Below, piece by piece: positions 9,122 through 22,510 of a stretch of DNA of 64,000 bases. The stretch lies in the NCBI GenBank assembly GCA_017590115.1, contig JAGGNK010008448.1, positions 3,412,794 through 3,476,793 on the forward strand, in the 5' to 3' direction. Below the pieces are notes generated by a model. That model was not told the DNA's origin and did no database searches. It worked only from the letters and a program-made list of their open reading frames with translations. A program made the position numbers and the translations under genes. This DNA comes from Montifringilla adamsi (lineage: Eukaryota > Chordata > Aves > Passeriformes > Passeridae). Numbering within the stretch: position 1 is the stretch's first letter; each line of letters opens with the position of its first letter.

Positions 9122-10544
9122 AAACTCACTCACTGGGTTCTCCGGGACTGCAGCATGAGGTTATAAGCACCAGGCACAGGCTGAGGAGTTTGGAGGAGAA
9201 AGTTGTGAAATAGAAAAAGGTAAATGTCAAGGTCATTGGATTCTATGAATTGATAGGCTTCTGGTCGTTTATATAAAAGTATGGTTTATGGACTAACAAA
9301 TCAGAAAATGACAATTATTGCCTTAGAATTTACATTCTGCTGAGAGTTCTGCTGAAATTACAGAATTCATGTCATATCTTCCCTCCCAGATCTATTGCAG
9401 CTATGCAGGTCATCCAGATTTCTCTGCTATCTTACCTTTCTCTTTTCACTACCTTATGTAAGTCTTTCAGAAACCTTCCCGTTCATCTTTGGGTTTTGTG
9501 TGCAACAGGAACACTTGGCTGCTGCAGTAAAGCCTCTGTAGTACATTGATAAAAGGCTCTTGGTGCTTTATGGGCAGTTCTTCACCCCAGAATAGCCATG
9601 AATTCCTCCCCTTTTCACCCTCCTCTCCTGTGCAAGAACAGAGTGGGACTTCCAGTGCATCGATAATTCCTATCACAGCCCTGCTTGGTATCAGTCTGCC
9701 TCCAGAGATCATGCCAGCACATCTTATTTATCTGTCCTTGTTCTTGCCTGCTGCTTTACACTCACCCACCACCTGCACACAAACTCAGTGCTCTGCTGTC
9801 TGCCTGCCCTGTGACTTGGCCAACCTGCTATTCTGCCACTCTGGCTGCACTTCTCAGCCTTCACTTTCTCTATGATAGAGTTAGAACTGTGATTACAGTA
9901 ACTTTTCTTAGACTGCTGGTGAGGCAGAGGTTTGAAGACTGAAAACCCTCCTACTTAGTTTAGGTCTAAATCTTCCAGTGTATTCAATTTTAATATTACA
10001 CATATATATTTTTCCTTTGTATTGATCCAGTAGAAGTTTCATTAAAATCCTCTTTGTCAATCTTTTCCTCAACCAAACATTTCAGCTATATCCATTAATC
10101 AAGAAATCCTAGAGTTTTTTGGTCATCAGAAAATTGTTTCATTGAACTATATTCAAGCTTGACGTGTGAACCCCTTTTAGGCTCTGTCCGTCATTGACTG
10201 TTCATTTTCATGGCATAGTGTGAGTCCTACTTTGCTCTATCAGTGATGACACTGTTCATGAGTTTGTCTCTAACCAAACAAAACCAGAAACAAAATTGTC
10301 ACCTCTATTTAAAGGTGTCTAACAACCAATCTAGAACCACAACCATAAATGACCAGAGCTCTCCTGGAGTCCTTCATTTCTGGCATGTGTAGGTAGGGAC
10401 TGACATTGCAGCCTGAGCCCACTAAACAAGCTTCGTGGAGAAAAAATGGTGTAAAAATGTGTAAATAAACATTCAGGCATTAATGCCTCCCATATATCTA
10501 CCTGAAGAAGTCCACAAACATTTCTAGCATGGACAAAGCCTGTC

Positions 10545-10591
10545 AGACACACACTCACACAAAGACACACATACACACACATATATATATT
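10545..10591. repeat. (CA)n/(TA)n microsatellite
   Basis: Imperfect CA dinucleotides run into a short AT tract. Confidence 0.85.
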
Positions 10592-13500
10592 TGTGGGGTT
10601 TTTTTCACCAAACAAATGGAATTTTTTGATATCTAATTATTTGAATCCTCATCCATTTATCATTCCCAAGCATTTTCTGATTAACAATGGAAAGTTTAGA
10701 AAGTTTATTTGACCAGACACTACAAAATTGCTTTTAAATTTCCTGTTTCATAACACACACCCCCCACCAATTCTCCTACCCCACCATGGATATTTCAGGT
10801 TATTAATTATTCTTTTCTTTAGGTAAATGTGAAGACTTCCCTCACCACAGACCTGAGGATAAATTTTAAAATCCCAGAACTTCTGAGCATTAGACAGTTC
10901 TGTGGGCTGTATATCTCACAGAGCAGACCAAGAAGGCAGGAGATGGAGAGGAGACACAGGAATGTGCTCTGTTCACTGAATTACTGAAGGACAGGTCTCG
11001 ACTCAGCTGCATTTAACAGGTGGCCTGGCAGCAAGCTCTCCAGTCAGAACTGGGAATATGAGTGCCACTGCCTGCTTGCAGAATCCTGCCAAGCCTCCCC
11101 CGCAGTCAGGCAAAATGCCATTCTCAAGGACTAATTCTCATGAAATCACAAAAAGAAAGTGTAACTTTTCTGCAAGCTTCCTTCTCAATTTAAATATTTC
11201 TGAACACTGTAACAGCATTCTGCATAGATGGGGCACAATCCCATCCCAATGAGATAAATATGTCCCATGTGCCCAGAATTATTTCCAGTCTTAGTTCTTA
11301 CAGAATATTATGTATAAGTATAAATAATATATGCTACTTATGTTCTTCTATATAACATATATATCTCTATACAAATACTTTAAAAAATATGAAAGAGTCT
11401 ATTTCTATGCCATTGCTTTTTCCAGCATTATGTCAACAAATAAAGACACTTGGCAAGCTGTCATCTTGTCATAGGACAAGAAGAATACATGACCTATGAT
11501 GGAGCTCTAAAAATAGAAAATATCGAGTTTTATCATCCACTGATACATCTGCCTTTACTGATTTGAAGACTTTTTACCATCTGAGCTGCAAATTACATCT
11601 TTATACACTGCTGGTTTATTAATTGCATTGTATTGAAGCAAATGGCACTGCAGAAAGGTGGTGTCAAATGCTGAGCTCCCAGAGACACAAATTGATCATG
11701 GTGTGACAAGATTAAACCAAATCTCATTTCCATTACACATAAAATGTGTAAGTCTCCTGGACAGGTAGCAGATTACTTCTGAACGTAATGACTGCTACAA
11801 TATTTAACAGCTGCTAGTTTAATTTTCTCTAAAATTCTTAAGCTGCCTTCTTTCTGTTTCTATCTATTATTCATTAAATGCTTGTTTGAAAATCTGCTAA
11901 ACTGTGATTCAGAAATACCATGTTTGAAACCAAGTGATATTACCAAAGGGATGCAAACCTGCTCATGCTAATGAAATTTGTCAGAGGAGGGCAGAGACAG
12001 ACAGTAGCTTTTACTCTGCTACTACGGGGGGCAGAGACAAAGAGCTCAGACATACCAACATGATTGCCACTAGCAGGAGTCGGGAGATCAATTACCATAG
12101 ATAATGGCAATACTCTATGCAGATGTTTGCAGAATACACAGCTGCCTTCTCTGGGGAGGCAGCACCCTCCCCTTCAGCTTTGCAGAAATCTTCACACACA
12201 ACACTGGTCTCATGTTGAGGAGGTTCTGCAGAACTTCCTGCTTGGCTGCCTACTAGACAGTTGATAATACCTAGAAATACTGGATAACAGATAATAAATA
12301 GAAATATTTTGGGATTACATCTCAGCCTTTGAGAATTAATTGTGGCTCTTCATCTTGTAGCCCAAAGCTCAGCTGTGCCCCAGTAAGCCAGCTCAGAGCC
12401 CTGCAGGGGGGCAGGATTGTCCCCTCACTGTTGGAGCTGTGGAGGAACTGAAGGGAGCAGCTGAGGGTGGCACTACCTCGGGCTCCCCCAGGGACCAGGG
12501 AGAACTGCCATCCCTAGCCTTGCTGGCCTGGGTACCAAAGGAAAGGACTGTCATTTTGTACCAGCAGGGGACCCTTTCCCATTGGAGGGTCCTGTGAGAC
12601 AAGAGCAGAGGGAATTTGTGGTTCTTAGGAGTAGCTAGGTGGTGATGTAGCTCAGAGAGTGAAAGCCAGGCCGTTTACAGCACACAGGGGCCGTGTGTTC
12701 ACCTGTGGACATGCAGATTTCCCGTGAAGGTCTGCCCAGGAAAATGAGGGCTGCTGGCATCTGATATGCAATTTACACAGTCTTTGCCCTGGTGTGCTTA
12801 TCCAAACATTCCATTTCTGAGTAATCACTATTTAGGACTTAAAAGCATTATAAATGGCCTCCAACCAATCTCTTAATTATCAATTATTATCATTATCTTT
12901 CCTCTTTGACGAAATAAGAGCTACTTTTCCACGAGGCATTTAAAGACCATATGTGCATAATTACCAGAAGGGCCTGGTACAGACATAGTGACAATGCACA
13001 GATGAAAATTTAATGTCTTATCATGTTTGGAATTGATCAAAATCAACACAGCACTCAAAATGCCAAAAGCTCCCATGGCTCCTTAACACAAGGCTGCCAC
13101 CAAGCAGCTAAAAAAGAACCAGTGAAATGTTTTAAAAGTATATATATTCTGCAGAGACATGCTGCAAATATTAATAAAGAAAACACTTGTTTTAATGGCT
13201 CCTTACTCAAATTTAAGCTTATTAAAAACAAGTCATATTCAGTATGAAGCAGGACCACATTTAGAACATGTACTGCTTTTGTTACAGAAGCAAGGTACAG
13301 AAGCAGAGTATTTTGTTTATTTATTATTAAACAAACTATTCTAGTTGGAAAACCATCCAAGTTTCAGGAATGTAAATGCTACTTCAGCACTCATTGCTAT
13401 CATATTGCCAGAGGGAGATCTCTATGGACACTGCTCAAATGCAACTGCTCAGAAATCTGTAGCTGGTTTAATTCTGTTTAGACTAGAAATTAGACTTTAA

Positions 13501-14078
13501 AAACAATTAGACACACATAGACACCCTGCAATCTTTTCAAAACCTAACAGAGAGGCTAACTTCACATTTTACATCAAGGCCTTTTTCTTTTTCAGTCTTT
13601 GGGGAGAGACTTTTTTTCATAATGTTTAATTCTAAAGTTACATTTAGCAACATGTAAGAGTGCATTAAATCAGAAATTTTCCATTATATTCATACTTCCC
13701 ACAAATCTAAAGAAATTCAGAAATAAATGAAAGAAATTATACTGACCAAAGCATTTATTACTCTTGAAAGTAACTTTTCAATTTCGGCTATTAAAGGATG
13801 AATAATTTTCCCTCTTGATTCCAGAGTTAGCATTTGAACATGATGAGTCAGCCAGCAGGAGAATGAGCTATCACAGCTGGCAGCCCTGGGACATCTATCA
13901 GCTCTGTGCCCATCCTGCTCTATGCCACACAATGCTGCTTTGAAATGCATTGGTCTCAGCAGTGTAAATGTTTTACTGTCTCTTCCTTCCCCCACAACTT
14001 ACACCGAAAATAAATCAAGTCTTTGTATTACTCCAAAACCAATCTGTTCAAATTAAATGGAAATAACCTTATAACCTT

Positions 14079-14100
14079 CCCCCCCCCTTTTTTTTTTTTT
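14079..14100. repeat. C9-T13 homopolymer junction
   Basis: A run of C is immediately followed by a run of T. It is simple low-complexity sequence. Confidence 0.85.
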
Positions 14101-14878
14101 AAACTGACTTTAAGGCTCTTCTCCATTTCACATTTTTAGTTTTTTCTCCCCTTCATCTGTATTCCCCACTATACACCATTTCTTCCTATTTTCCTTATTC
14201 CAGTCACTCACATCAACTATCCTGCAAATGTTACTATTGCCTGAAGAAGAGAAGAATTTTGGCAGGATATGTAACTGTGGCAACAGACCATAAATGACAC
14301 TGTACTTCTGCTTTCACTTATCCCAAACAGGGAGCACAGACATGTCCTGACATTCCCCTGGTTTACTGAGAAGGGAAAAGCTGTGCTTAGTGGGCGAGGA
14401 CAGGAATGTACTTAGGTTAAGATGCTTAACACTGCCCCTGTAATCTGCAATTCGATGTCTACGTTTCCTTCAGACAGTGCAGGGTAATTATTTCGCCAGG
14501 TTTTACAGAAATGAGTGTATTACAAATGGATAGAAGGTAAACAGGATTTAAGACTATGACGATGTGCATGCATGTTCTCTAAAAGATTAAAGGGAGCAGC
14601 TGAACGCTGAATATAAATACATGTTCATTTTACAAATGCCATATTAAAAACCCTGCCATTTCGTGTTTGCATGTTTGTAATAGGCAAGGTTTGTGCAGAC
14701 ATCTGAACAGCGGATCGTTTTTCAGTCTCCCTTTGCTCCCGGTGCAGCAGCACCATCTAAAACGCTGCAGAGGACCTCGTGTGCCATCTCCTGGTTACAG
14801 CCACACTTCACAGCCAGAAAGCTGCCGCAGAAGCGAAGGGAAGCAGTAAAGGTCAGCTGAGGCAGTGATAAAATCGGG

Positions 14879-15012
14879 GAATCTTTCAGTTTGGAGAAAA
14901 CCTCTAAGACCATCGAGTCCAGCCCTTAATCCAAGTTCACCACTGAAGCATGTCCCTGAGTGGCCCATGTACACAGGAACACTCCCGGGATGGTCACTCA
15001 GCTCCTGGCAGC
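14879..15012 (-). mobile_element. CR1 LINE 3'-end fragment, minus orientation
   Basis: The segment matches the reverse complement of the avian CR1 3' region: a TTGGAGAAAACCTCTAAGAC-type start, then ATCGAGTCCAGCC, CACCACTGAAGCATGTCCC and GGGATGGTCACTC, in the expected order. It is diverged and 5'-truncated, so it is an old dead copy. The comparison is with the family consensus as I remember it. Confidence 0.8.
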
Positions 15013-18000
15013 TGAGGGGACTCACCCAGCACACGGAGAGTGCATGGCAGGCTCGGCCCCTACTGCCCCTGCTGCTGCTTTTAGCATCAAGTCACTCTTC
15101 CACTGCATTAGCATAGGTATAGACAGGAAATTCAGCGTCCCTCTACTACATCTCTGACATCAGTTCTAGCAACTCATCCCACAGCATCACCTACTATCGG
15201 TCTGTATCAGTGGAAGAATGAAAATTGAACTGACTGGAATACAATTAAATTAATAATCAAAATAATATAATTCCCTGATTGCAGGTAAGTATTTGAATTA
15301 GTGCCCCGTTTACTTTACTGAAGATCCCTACTGAGTCCCTCTCCCTTCAAGGAACAAGGCCTATGCACTTATGACAGAGTTTTATCTCACTTGTTCTTAA
15401 AAATTCACAGGAAAGCAGATCTCAGAGGTGTGTTTCAGATGAGTAACCTATTCAAGTACTTCACAGGAAGTTTTCCAATGTAAAAACTGAAACAAAATCA
15501 CCCTTATTTCAAAATCAAGTGCTTAAGCTTCACAGAACAAAAAAAACCCCTCAAAAACCCCTACAGCTACTAATTTTTTTTTATAGCAACATTTCATATT
15601 CATAGGTTTGCTCAACCCAATCATGTCTATGTAAGTCAAATTTTTTCAGTCTTTCTCAGTCTATGATTCTAAACATATACTTGTTGTGGTCCTCTAATCT
15701 CTCTCATTTTGGCTGTATGTATCCTAGCCGCAGTGCCCAAATGGTAAAGAATTCCTGCTGATGCTTCTGTATTGCCAAACAGAGCAAAATAATTACCTTC
15801 TGTCATGTGCAGTTCTCGTGCAGTACACCTCAGGTCTTCTACCCCCACCTTCTTCTTTTCTTTTTGCAAACTGTACACATGGATTCATATTCAGCTTGTG
15901 ATCTGTTATGGTCCCCTTGAGATTTTTACTGAAGCTCAGTAGTGATTTTTCATTTAATATTTATCCTTCAAAACCATAATACTTGAAGCTGAAATTTAAA
16001 CTGTTATCATGATTCTTTTCAGTTCTAAGCCTGTATGTTGTATAAGTGTGCTTTCCATCCACCTCATATTTCAGCAGTAAAATTCACAGACATTCCTACA
16101 CATTCCATACAGTGTAGCTTGGGAGAAGACTGCCTTATGGTAATCCTGGATAGTTTTCTTCCTTCATCAGACTATGCAGAGTCCCAGGCAGGTCTTATCT
16201 TGTTGTTACTGTGTCTGTGATAGTTCCCTTCTCAACGAGCATGTTTTACCTCATTACTGTAAGGCAGAATAGTTTGCTTCCCCCCATCTGCACGGGTGCC
16301 AAGGTGAAGGCCATCAGCAGATCTTGGAATTCAAACACCAGCACCTGCATTAGTGGGGCAGCTAATGAGCAAAACAGGACATTGCATATGTATGAAATGT
16401 TAATTAGCACAGATTTCTTTACTCACCCCCACAGCACTTTCCCTGCAGCTTCACTCCTGAGCAGGGCTCCAGTGCCTTGGTCCTCATTTGATTGCTGCTC
16501 CGGGATTCCCACTGTGGGAATGCTACACTTTTGATGAAGCCAAAGCTCTCACTTATTTTGTGCCTTGTCCCTGAGGGCTCTGCACCTGCTTTTCACTCCT
16601 AACATCTGCATAGTCTTAACCCCACTCAATTCACTTTCACAATTCAACAAGCATCTTAATTACCCTTTGGAATTATTTATTAACCAGTTGTGTATTCACC
16701 TTACTGGCCCATCATCTGAATCTGAGCGACCAAATATATAATCAGGCCAGGAGGAGCTGTTGTCAAAGCATTTATTGACTTCAACGTACAACATGCTGTT
16801 TTTGAGACAGTTACCTTGACCATTAAGTCATTTAAAAATTACTTCATGGACAAAAACATGTCAGCCTTTTCAATCAGTCTCTATGCTTGCAGATTTCAGA
16901 CAGCTTTTCCAGAAACTCTTTTAGTGTCAAAGTTTTCCTGGCTGATTCTCTGTCATTCTCTTTACCTTGCCTTTCCACTCATTCCTGTGGTCTCGCCCGT
17001 TTTTAAAAAGTAGTATTATTTTCTGGTTCTCTGGGAACTCACTTACTCTTCCTCAATCAAAAAGAAAGTAATTATACGATTATTTCAATTTTCCTTCTTA
17101 TTATTATAGAACAGATTTAATCAGAACTTAATGTAATTATATATCTAATTAGCTTGATAGCCTCTGACCTGCGTTTCTGGTTAACGTTGATTATGACAGG
17201 CATTGTTTAGAGGGGAGGCAGTGGAACAGTAAGCACTCCAGGCTTTTGTACCATCTGACACTTACCTCTTCTGGTAAGCAGAGAGCTCTTATTGTATAAT
17301 AGAAAAATATTTAAAAATCCATTTTTATTGTTTTGCTTTTCCCTTGCTGACAAAATTTGTCTGTCCACTTTTGTTCCTAACCTGCTGTGCTGTTCTTTTA
17401 TATTTGTTCTTGATAACGTAGTTGTCTTGTTTCTACTTTTTCCCCCCCCAGTATTCTTTTTTGATTTTTTCACGTAATTGATGAGCCCCTAATGCAGCCA
17501 CAGTGCTTTCTCAGTTTTCTTTCCATTGCATGTGGATAGACTGTTATACTTAAATATGGCCTTAGAAACTCTTCTTAGAAACTCTCAGCTCTCTTGAACT
17601 TTTCTTTGTGTTTTAACTCCTTCCCCAGGATGTCAATTCAATTCCTTGAATTTGTTGAAGTTTGCTTTTTTGAAGCCCAGTGTCATTATTCTGCTTCTTT
17701 CATCTCTTTCTTTCCTTTGAATCATGAACTCTGTTGTCCCATGGTTACTTTCATCTTGATTGTTTTCCACATGCAGATTTTCAACAGTTTATCTATTAAA
17801 CACTGTAAAATCTTAAACAGTAAGATTATTCCCTATGGTTCCAGCACTGGCTTATATACAACACAAAGCTGTATCTGAAGTGTGCTCACACCAGGCTCAG
17901 AGCAAATCATAGCCTGGCTGTTATCAGAGGGATAAGAAGCTGGTATGGGTAGGAATGTGAGCACAGTGTTCTTCAACACATCCCCTGGTCTGGAGAAATA

Positions 18001-21000
18001 ATAAATGAGAGACTATTTGTGACATTTCCAAAGACTTCATCCTTGTAATTTTCAAATGCATCCTAGGATATTCAGTATCTCATCAGCTTAGTTGATTAAA
18101 CATCAAAACACAGTTTGGCACTCTGTTGCATTCTCCACATCTTTCTCTAGGTTTCAGTCAATTATCTTTTATTTAAATAAACTAATTTTGGTGGATTTTT
18201 TTATTCCCAACAAAGAATTATCCAACCTTTGACCTGTAGTTTACCTTCATGGAGAAAAGTTACTTTGCTCATGTCTGTGGATCGGTACTCTCATCTCCGA
18301 AGTAATTCGTTCTTTTCCACCGTTTATTTTCAAGTCCTTTGCCCTTTCACTTCTTTGCATCAAGCAAATGAGAACTAGAAGATATCTTGAAAGGATATCA
18401 AGACACTTCTTCCCCAGAAAATCCAAACTTCTTCCAAACTTCCAAGTTTCTGGGGAAACCTCTTCCCTTTTCCCCAGAAAACCCAATAATCCTAGTCTAT
18501 GACTGTGCAGCTGGTTATCCTGGAATTTTGCTACTTAGGTGAATAATTGACTACTGTTACTGTTTATGAATTTTGTCACATATGACAGCAAATAAGCATT
18601 TATTTGCAGAGTTGTTGTCATTCATTGATGGACTAAAAACAGCCACATTAGAAGTTTCTTCAAACTTGCTTGCCGTAGGAATTTTTAAATAGGAATTCAA
18701 AATGTGAAATTGTTTATTCTCACATGTATTTTAGAGGGTTATCAGACTATGAAACCATATAAAAATGTGCAGTGGAATATTCCATGACAAAATAGTAATT
18801 TATTGGTACGTAATAATTACAAGATCTCTTGGGGGGAAAAGACTCCCAAAACACCTTTATAGACCAAACTGTAGTGAGGGCAGTGTCTTACATTTATAAT
18901 AACTTATTGAAGGCAAAAACATTTATAGGTGAAGGGTATCTCCTAGTCAGTCAAATCCCAAAGATGACCTTTCAACTACTAAGTTTGATTTATAGGACTT
19001 TAGTTTTCAAATATTGTTCAAATCTGCATTTCCAATGCTTTGAGGATCTGTCAAAGCTCAGCATTCATTTAAAAAAAATATTTATAAAGGATTTTGAGAA
19101 AAAAAGACTTTCTGAAAAAAATATAAGATAGCTCTAACAGAACACTTGGAATTTAAACAAGGTTATGCTTTGGATTGAATTTAAACAAGTATAAGGGAGA
19201 AAAAGAATTTATCTGCACTCCTTCCATCATCATAATATCAAGGATTGAAACAATCAACTGTATGTTTAACACTGAGAAACCTGATGGCTTACACCCCTTT
19301 CTAACTGTAGCTTATTTACTTTTTATTTACAAACTTGAGGAAAGTTTTAATCCTTTGCAAATCACATCGAGTACTCACAGAAATGCTGAGGCTCAGCAAC
19401 GCTTATGAAACAAATCCAATACACAAAGCCAAGTCTGGAAGTGGTTGAAAATTTTCTAAGAAAAGGAATTTGTCAGAATCATGAATCAGTGTTGATTCAT
19501 TAATTATATGCCAGGTCCTTGGTTTGGGATTCTACAGAATGGTTAATAGGATCCAAGTGAATTCTATCCCTGTTTCCTGCCAGGCTTCTGGAGGTGTTGG
19601 AGCTGGAAACCTGATTTCTAACAGAGCTGGTGTAAGAAGGACACACATCCCAGCTCTCTCATAAGAGGAGTGAAAACCCCAGGGATCCTGTAGGCAAACA
19701 TCTGCCTAGGGCAACAATACACAAAGCAGCTGTAATATCTCCCAAGGAGCAGACTTCATTTCAGAACTCTATGGGTCACTGTTTGAAAAATAAACATAAA
19801 AGATTAGGGGAATGTGATAAAAATGAGGAAGAGCTAGGACAGCTGGTGGCAATTGTGGCTTAAAGAACAAACTCAAATATTTTCCCCCAAAAATTCTAGT
19901 TTGGTATTGGAACCGAAGCACGGGGCCAGAATGCAAGGTCCCTCATTCATGCAGTTTGATTACTGATGCCAATAATATTTTGCCAACTAGACAAAAATGA
20001 ACATGTTTCTTTGAAGTGTTTTGTCTCATTTTTTTTTCTTAAAGGACATTCCATACAAAGAGAAAAAAACTTTAGTTCAACCCTTACTGCTTGTTAGTCA
20101 TAAATAGGCAGCACAGTTATATGCTAGATGCAACTTTCTTCTGAAATTTGTGTCATATAAGACAGAAGACACGAGCTGATTTTTAAAATCTTGTATGGTA
20201 CCAGTTATTGTCATAGAATAAGCAATATTTTCTAGATGTAGTAACACAGAGCTAAGAAATACATGAGCTAATTCTCATGAGTGCAATACATAAATGATAA
20301 GAAAATTCACAAAAGCAATTTCAAAAGTCTGACTGGTAACTGTATAAAAGGAATTTATTAAGGTCATGTGATTAGCAAGTCTTGTGGAGTATTTTACATT
20401 AGTAAAACTTATGCTACTTAAAATTTTACTGTTGTTCAAAGGCAAGGTGTGGGTTTAAGCAAACAGTATTTTTTAATTGAACAAACCCCTAATAACTACT
20501 AACAAAACCAATTATTTAAAATAAATGCATACAGATAAAATATGTGAAATGTATGTCTGAAGATAAAGTTATTACTAACATTCTTAAATCATAAAGGTAG
20601 GAGGTAAATATGAAATGTTTTCACATTTGACAATTTTTAGAGAAATAGCAACACAATTTACTTCCCTAAGGGTAAGTCAGAATACATAATTAATGACGTG
20701 TTAAACCTACATATGGTAAATAAAATAAACCATATTAAAAGAAGGACAAAACCAAGAAAACCCTGTTGAGGACTGAGTTCTTCAATGTTTAAACTAATAA
20801 GAGCCAAAAGTTAGTAGTACTGTATTAGTAAGAAAAAGTAACTGAGTATTTAAAGAAAAGTATGGACACTGTGCTTTTACTGAGGAAGATGAGAGAGGGT
20901 TGAGATGTAATATTGCTGTTACTGACAAAGAAAAGGAGAAGCCTGCCTCTTATACATTGAGAAAGCTGCAGTTTAGCATGTGCACATGCATTTCAGTCAG

Positions 21001-22062
21001 ACACAACAGTACAACTGCAAAACACCAGACATGTACCCACTCCCGTTTCTTACATCGTTATCCTTCTCCATCACTAATACTCTATGAGATACTTACTTCA
21101 CACCTGCCTGTCTCTCAAAACATTTTCTTTTTAATTTTTTAAACACAGTTCTAAGCAGATCAGTTTCAGAACAGTGCTTAAGTGTTTCTTACGCTTCTCT
21201 ACTTCTCATTCAACACTACCATTGCTCCCTCTGGTAGAAATACTTGTATTTTTAACTAATTTTTAGCCTTAACATTCTGGCCCTCCATAAACCTGGGTAG
21301 CTCAACAAATTTTCTAGCAATAGCAACACATTTCATGGCCATTTAGAAGGTCATAAGCTCTATGAATAGGTTAGCACCACAGTTTTACAAGCTGCAGGTC
21401 CAAATTTCACATGGTTATCTTCTATTGGATGCTACTGGAGCACTGTGATCTACAAAAACAATCTCAGGAGCAAAAGCCATACTCAAATGTGCAGACAGAC
21501 ATAAATTGGCAAAGTGACTCTTGTGCCAAATACAGATGAAAAGAGCAATTTCACATTTACTGTCTTCCCAATGCGAGGAGCGCAGAAGCAGAGCAACAAA
21601 TTGGTAATACTTACATTCAGATCTTACTTGCATTTGGAAAGGTTAGTCTGATGACTTTAAAATCAAACTAAAAAAAAAAAGTTGAATGATAGCATTCCTC
21701 TCCTTCCTTGGTAGGAGAAACAGACAGCCAGTTATTTATGTCAGTTACAGTTTTTATAATACACAACATAAAAGCAAGACACACCAACAATTAATGAATA
21801 GCAGAGCATCTGTGTTTCTGAATTATATGCACAATGTGACAGGATATTAGTGTACTGGGTTTATATAAAAATAGATTCAACATTTAATGAATTATGCTTT
21901 GAACTCTCCTAGGCCAACTTGGCAACAGAAAGTAGAATTTTAATGTTTTTCCACAGTATTTTTTAGATATTGGTTTTCAGGCTAATTAATTATTTATGCT
22001 AAAGAAGAGTAACAAAATTAATAAGCCTTTTCATCTATACTCTCTTTAATTTTATCTCTCTT
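15013..22062. other. VENTX-KNDC1 intergenic region, right part
   Basis: This is AT-rich DNA with no recognisable exon, RNA gene or intact element. It contains a short inverted-repeat cluster near 18,410-18,481. The sequence directly left of 22,279 is the 3'UTR of KNDC1. Confidence 0.5.
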
Positions 22063-22068
22063 TTTATT
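22063..22068 (-). promoter_or_regulatory. KNDC1 candidate poly(A) signal
   Basis: It reads AATAAA on the minus strand, about 210 bases past the stop codon. Longer 3'UTR forms using signals further left cannot be excluded. Confidence 0.45.
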
Positions 22069-22278
22069 CTTTCAATCTGCCATTCAGTTGCTAGTGATTC
22101 AAATTTCATTAGTCAGCATTTTATAATTCCATGTTATGAAATATAATAATTTCAACTTGAGAAAGTATCTTATGTTGCTTCACTTAAGTATTTTCTTGGA
22201 AGTAGGTCCAGTAGGTGAAGTCCACTTAATCCAGTTTTACAGTCTAGATCCAGAATAGAACAGATGAAACATAAATAA

Positions 22279-22510
22279 TTACTGAAATGTTGCTTTCATC
22301 CTGCGCAGTGTGTCCTGAATTTTTCGAGAATGTTTTTCTGCTGGTATCTGATGGAAGTTGGCACAGTTGTCAGCTGCCAAGGCAGAAATGTCTGCATCTT
22401 TAAAACGAGTTATTCTTTGTCTGAGGTAAGACTGCAGCTTGAAATCTGGTGCATATGTATAAGGATTCTCTTGAAAGGCATGAACTTGGCTCACAACTTT
22501 GGCAATATTT
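22279..22510 (-). CDS. KNDC1: KNDC1 terminal coding exon
   Basis: It encodes 76 residues, NIAKVVSQVHAFQENPYTY through RKIQDTLRRMKATFQ, and the TAA stop. It completes the RasGEF domain and the conserved C-terminal basic helix. Confidence 0.97.

Larger units (their letters stand above)
9140..14878. other. VENTX-KNDC1 intergenic region, left part
   Basis: No gene is recognised. The longest frames (for example 9546-9875) resemble no family. A TAAT-rich stretch near 12,840-12,990, including a CCAAT and tandem TTAATTATCAATTATTATC-type sequence, could be regulatory. Mammalian UTF1 would map to this interval, but I see no sequence resembling it. Confidence 0.5.
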
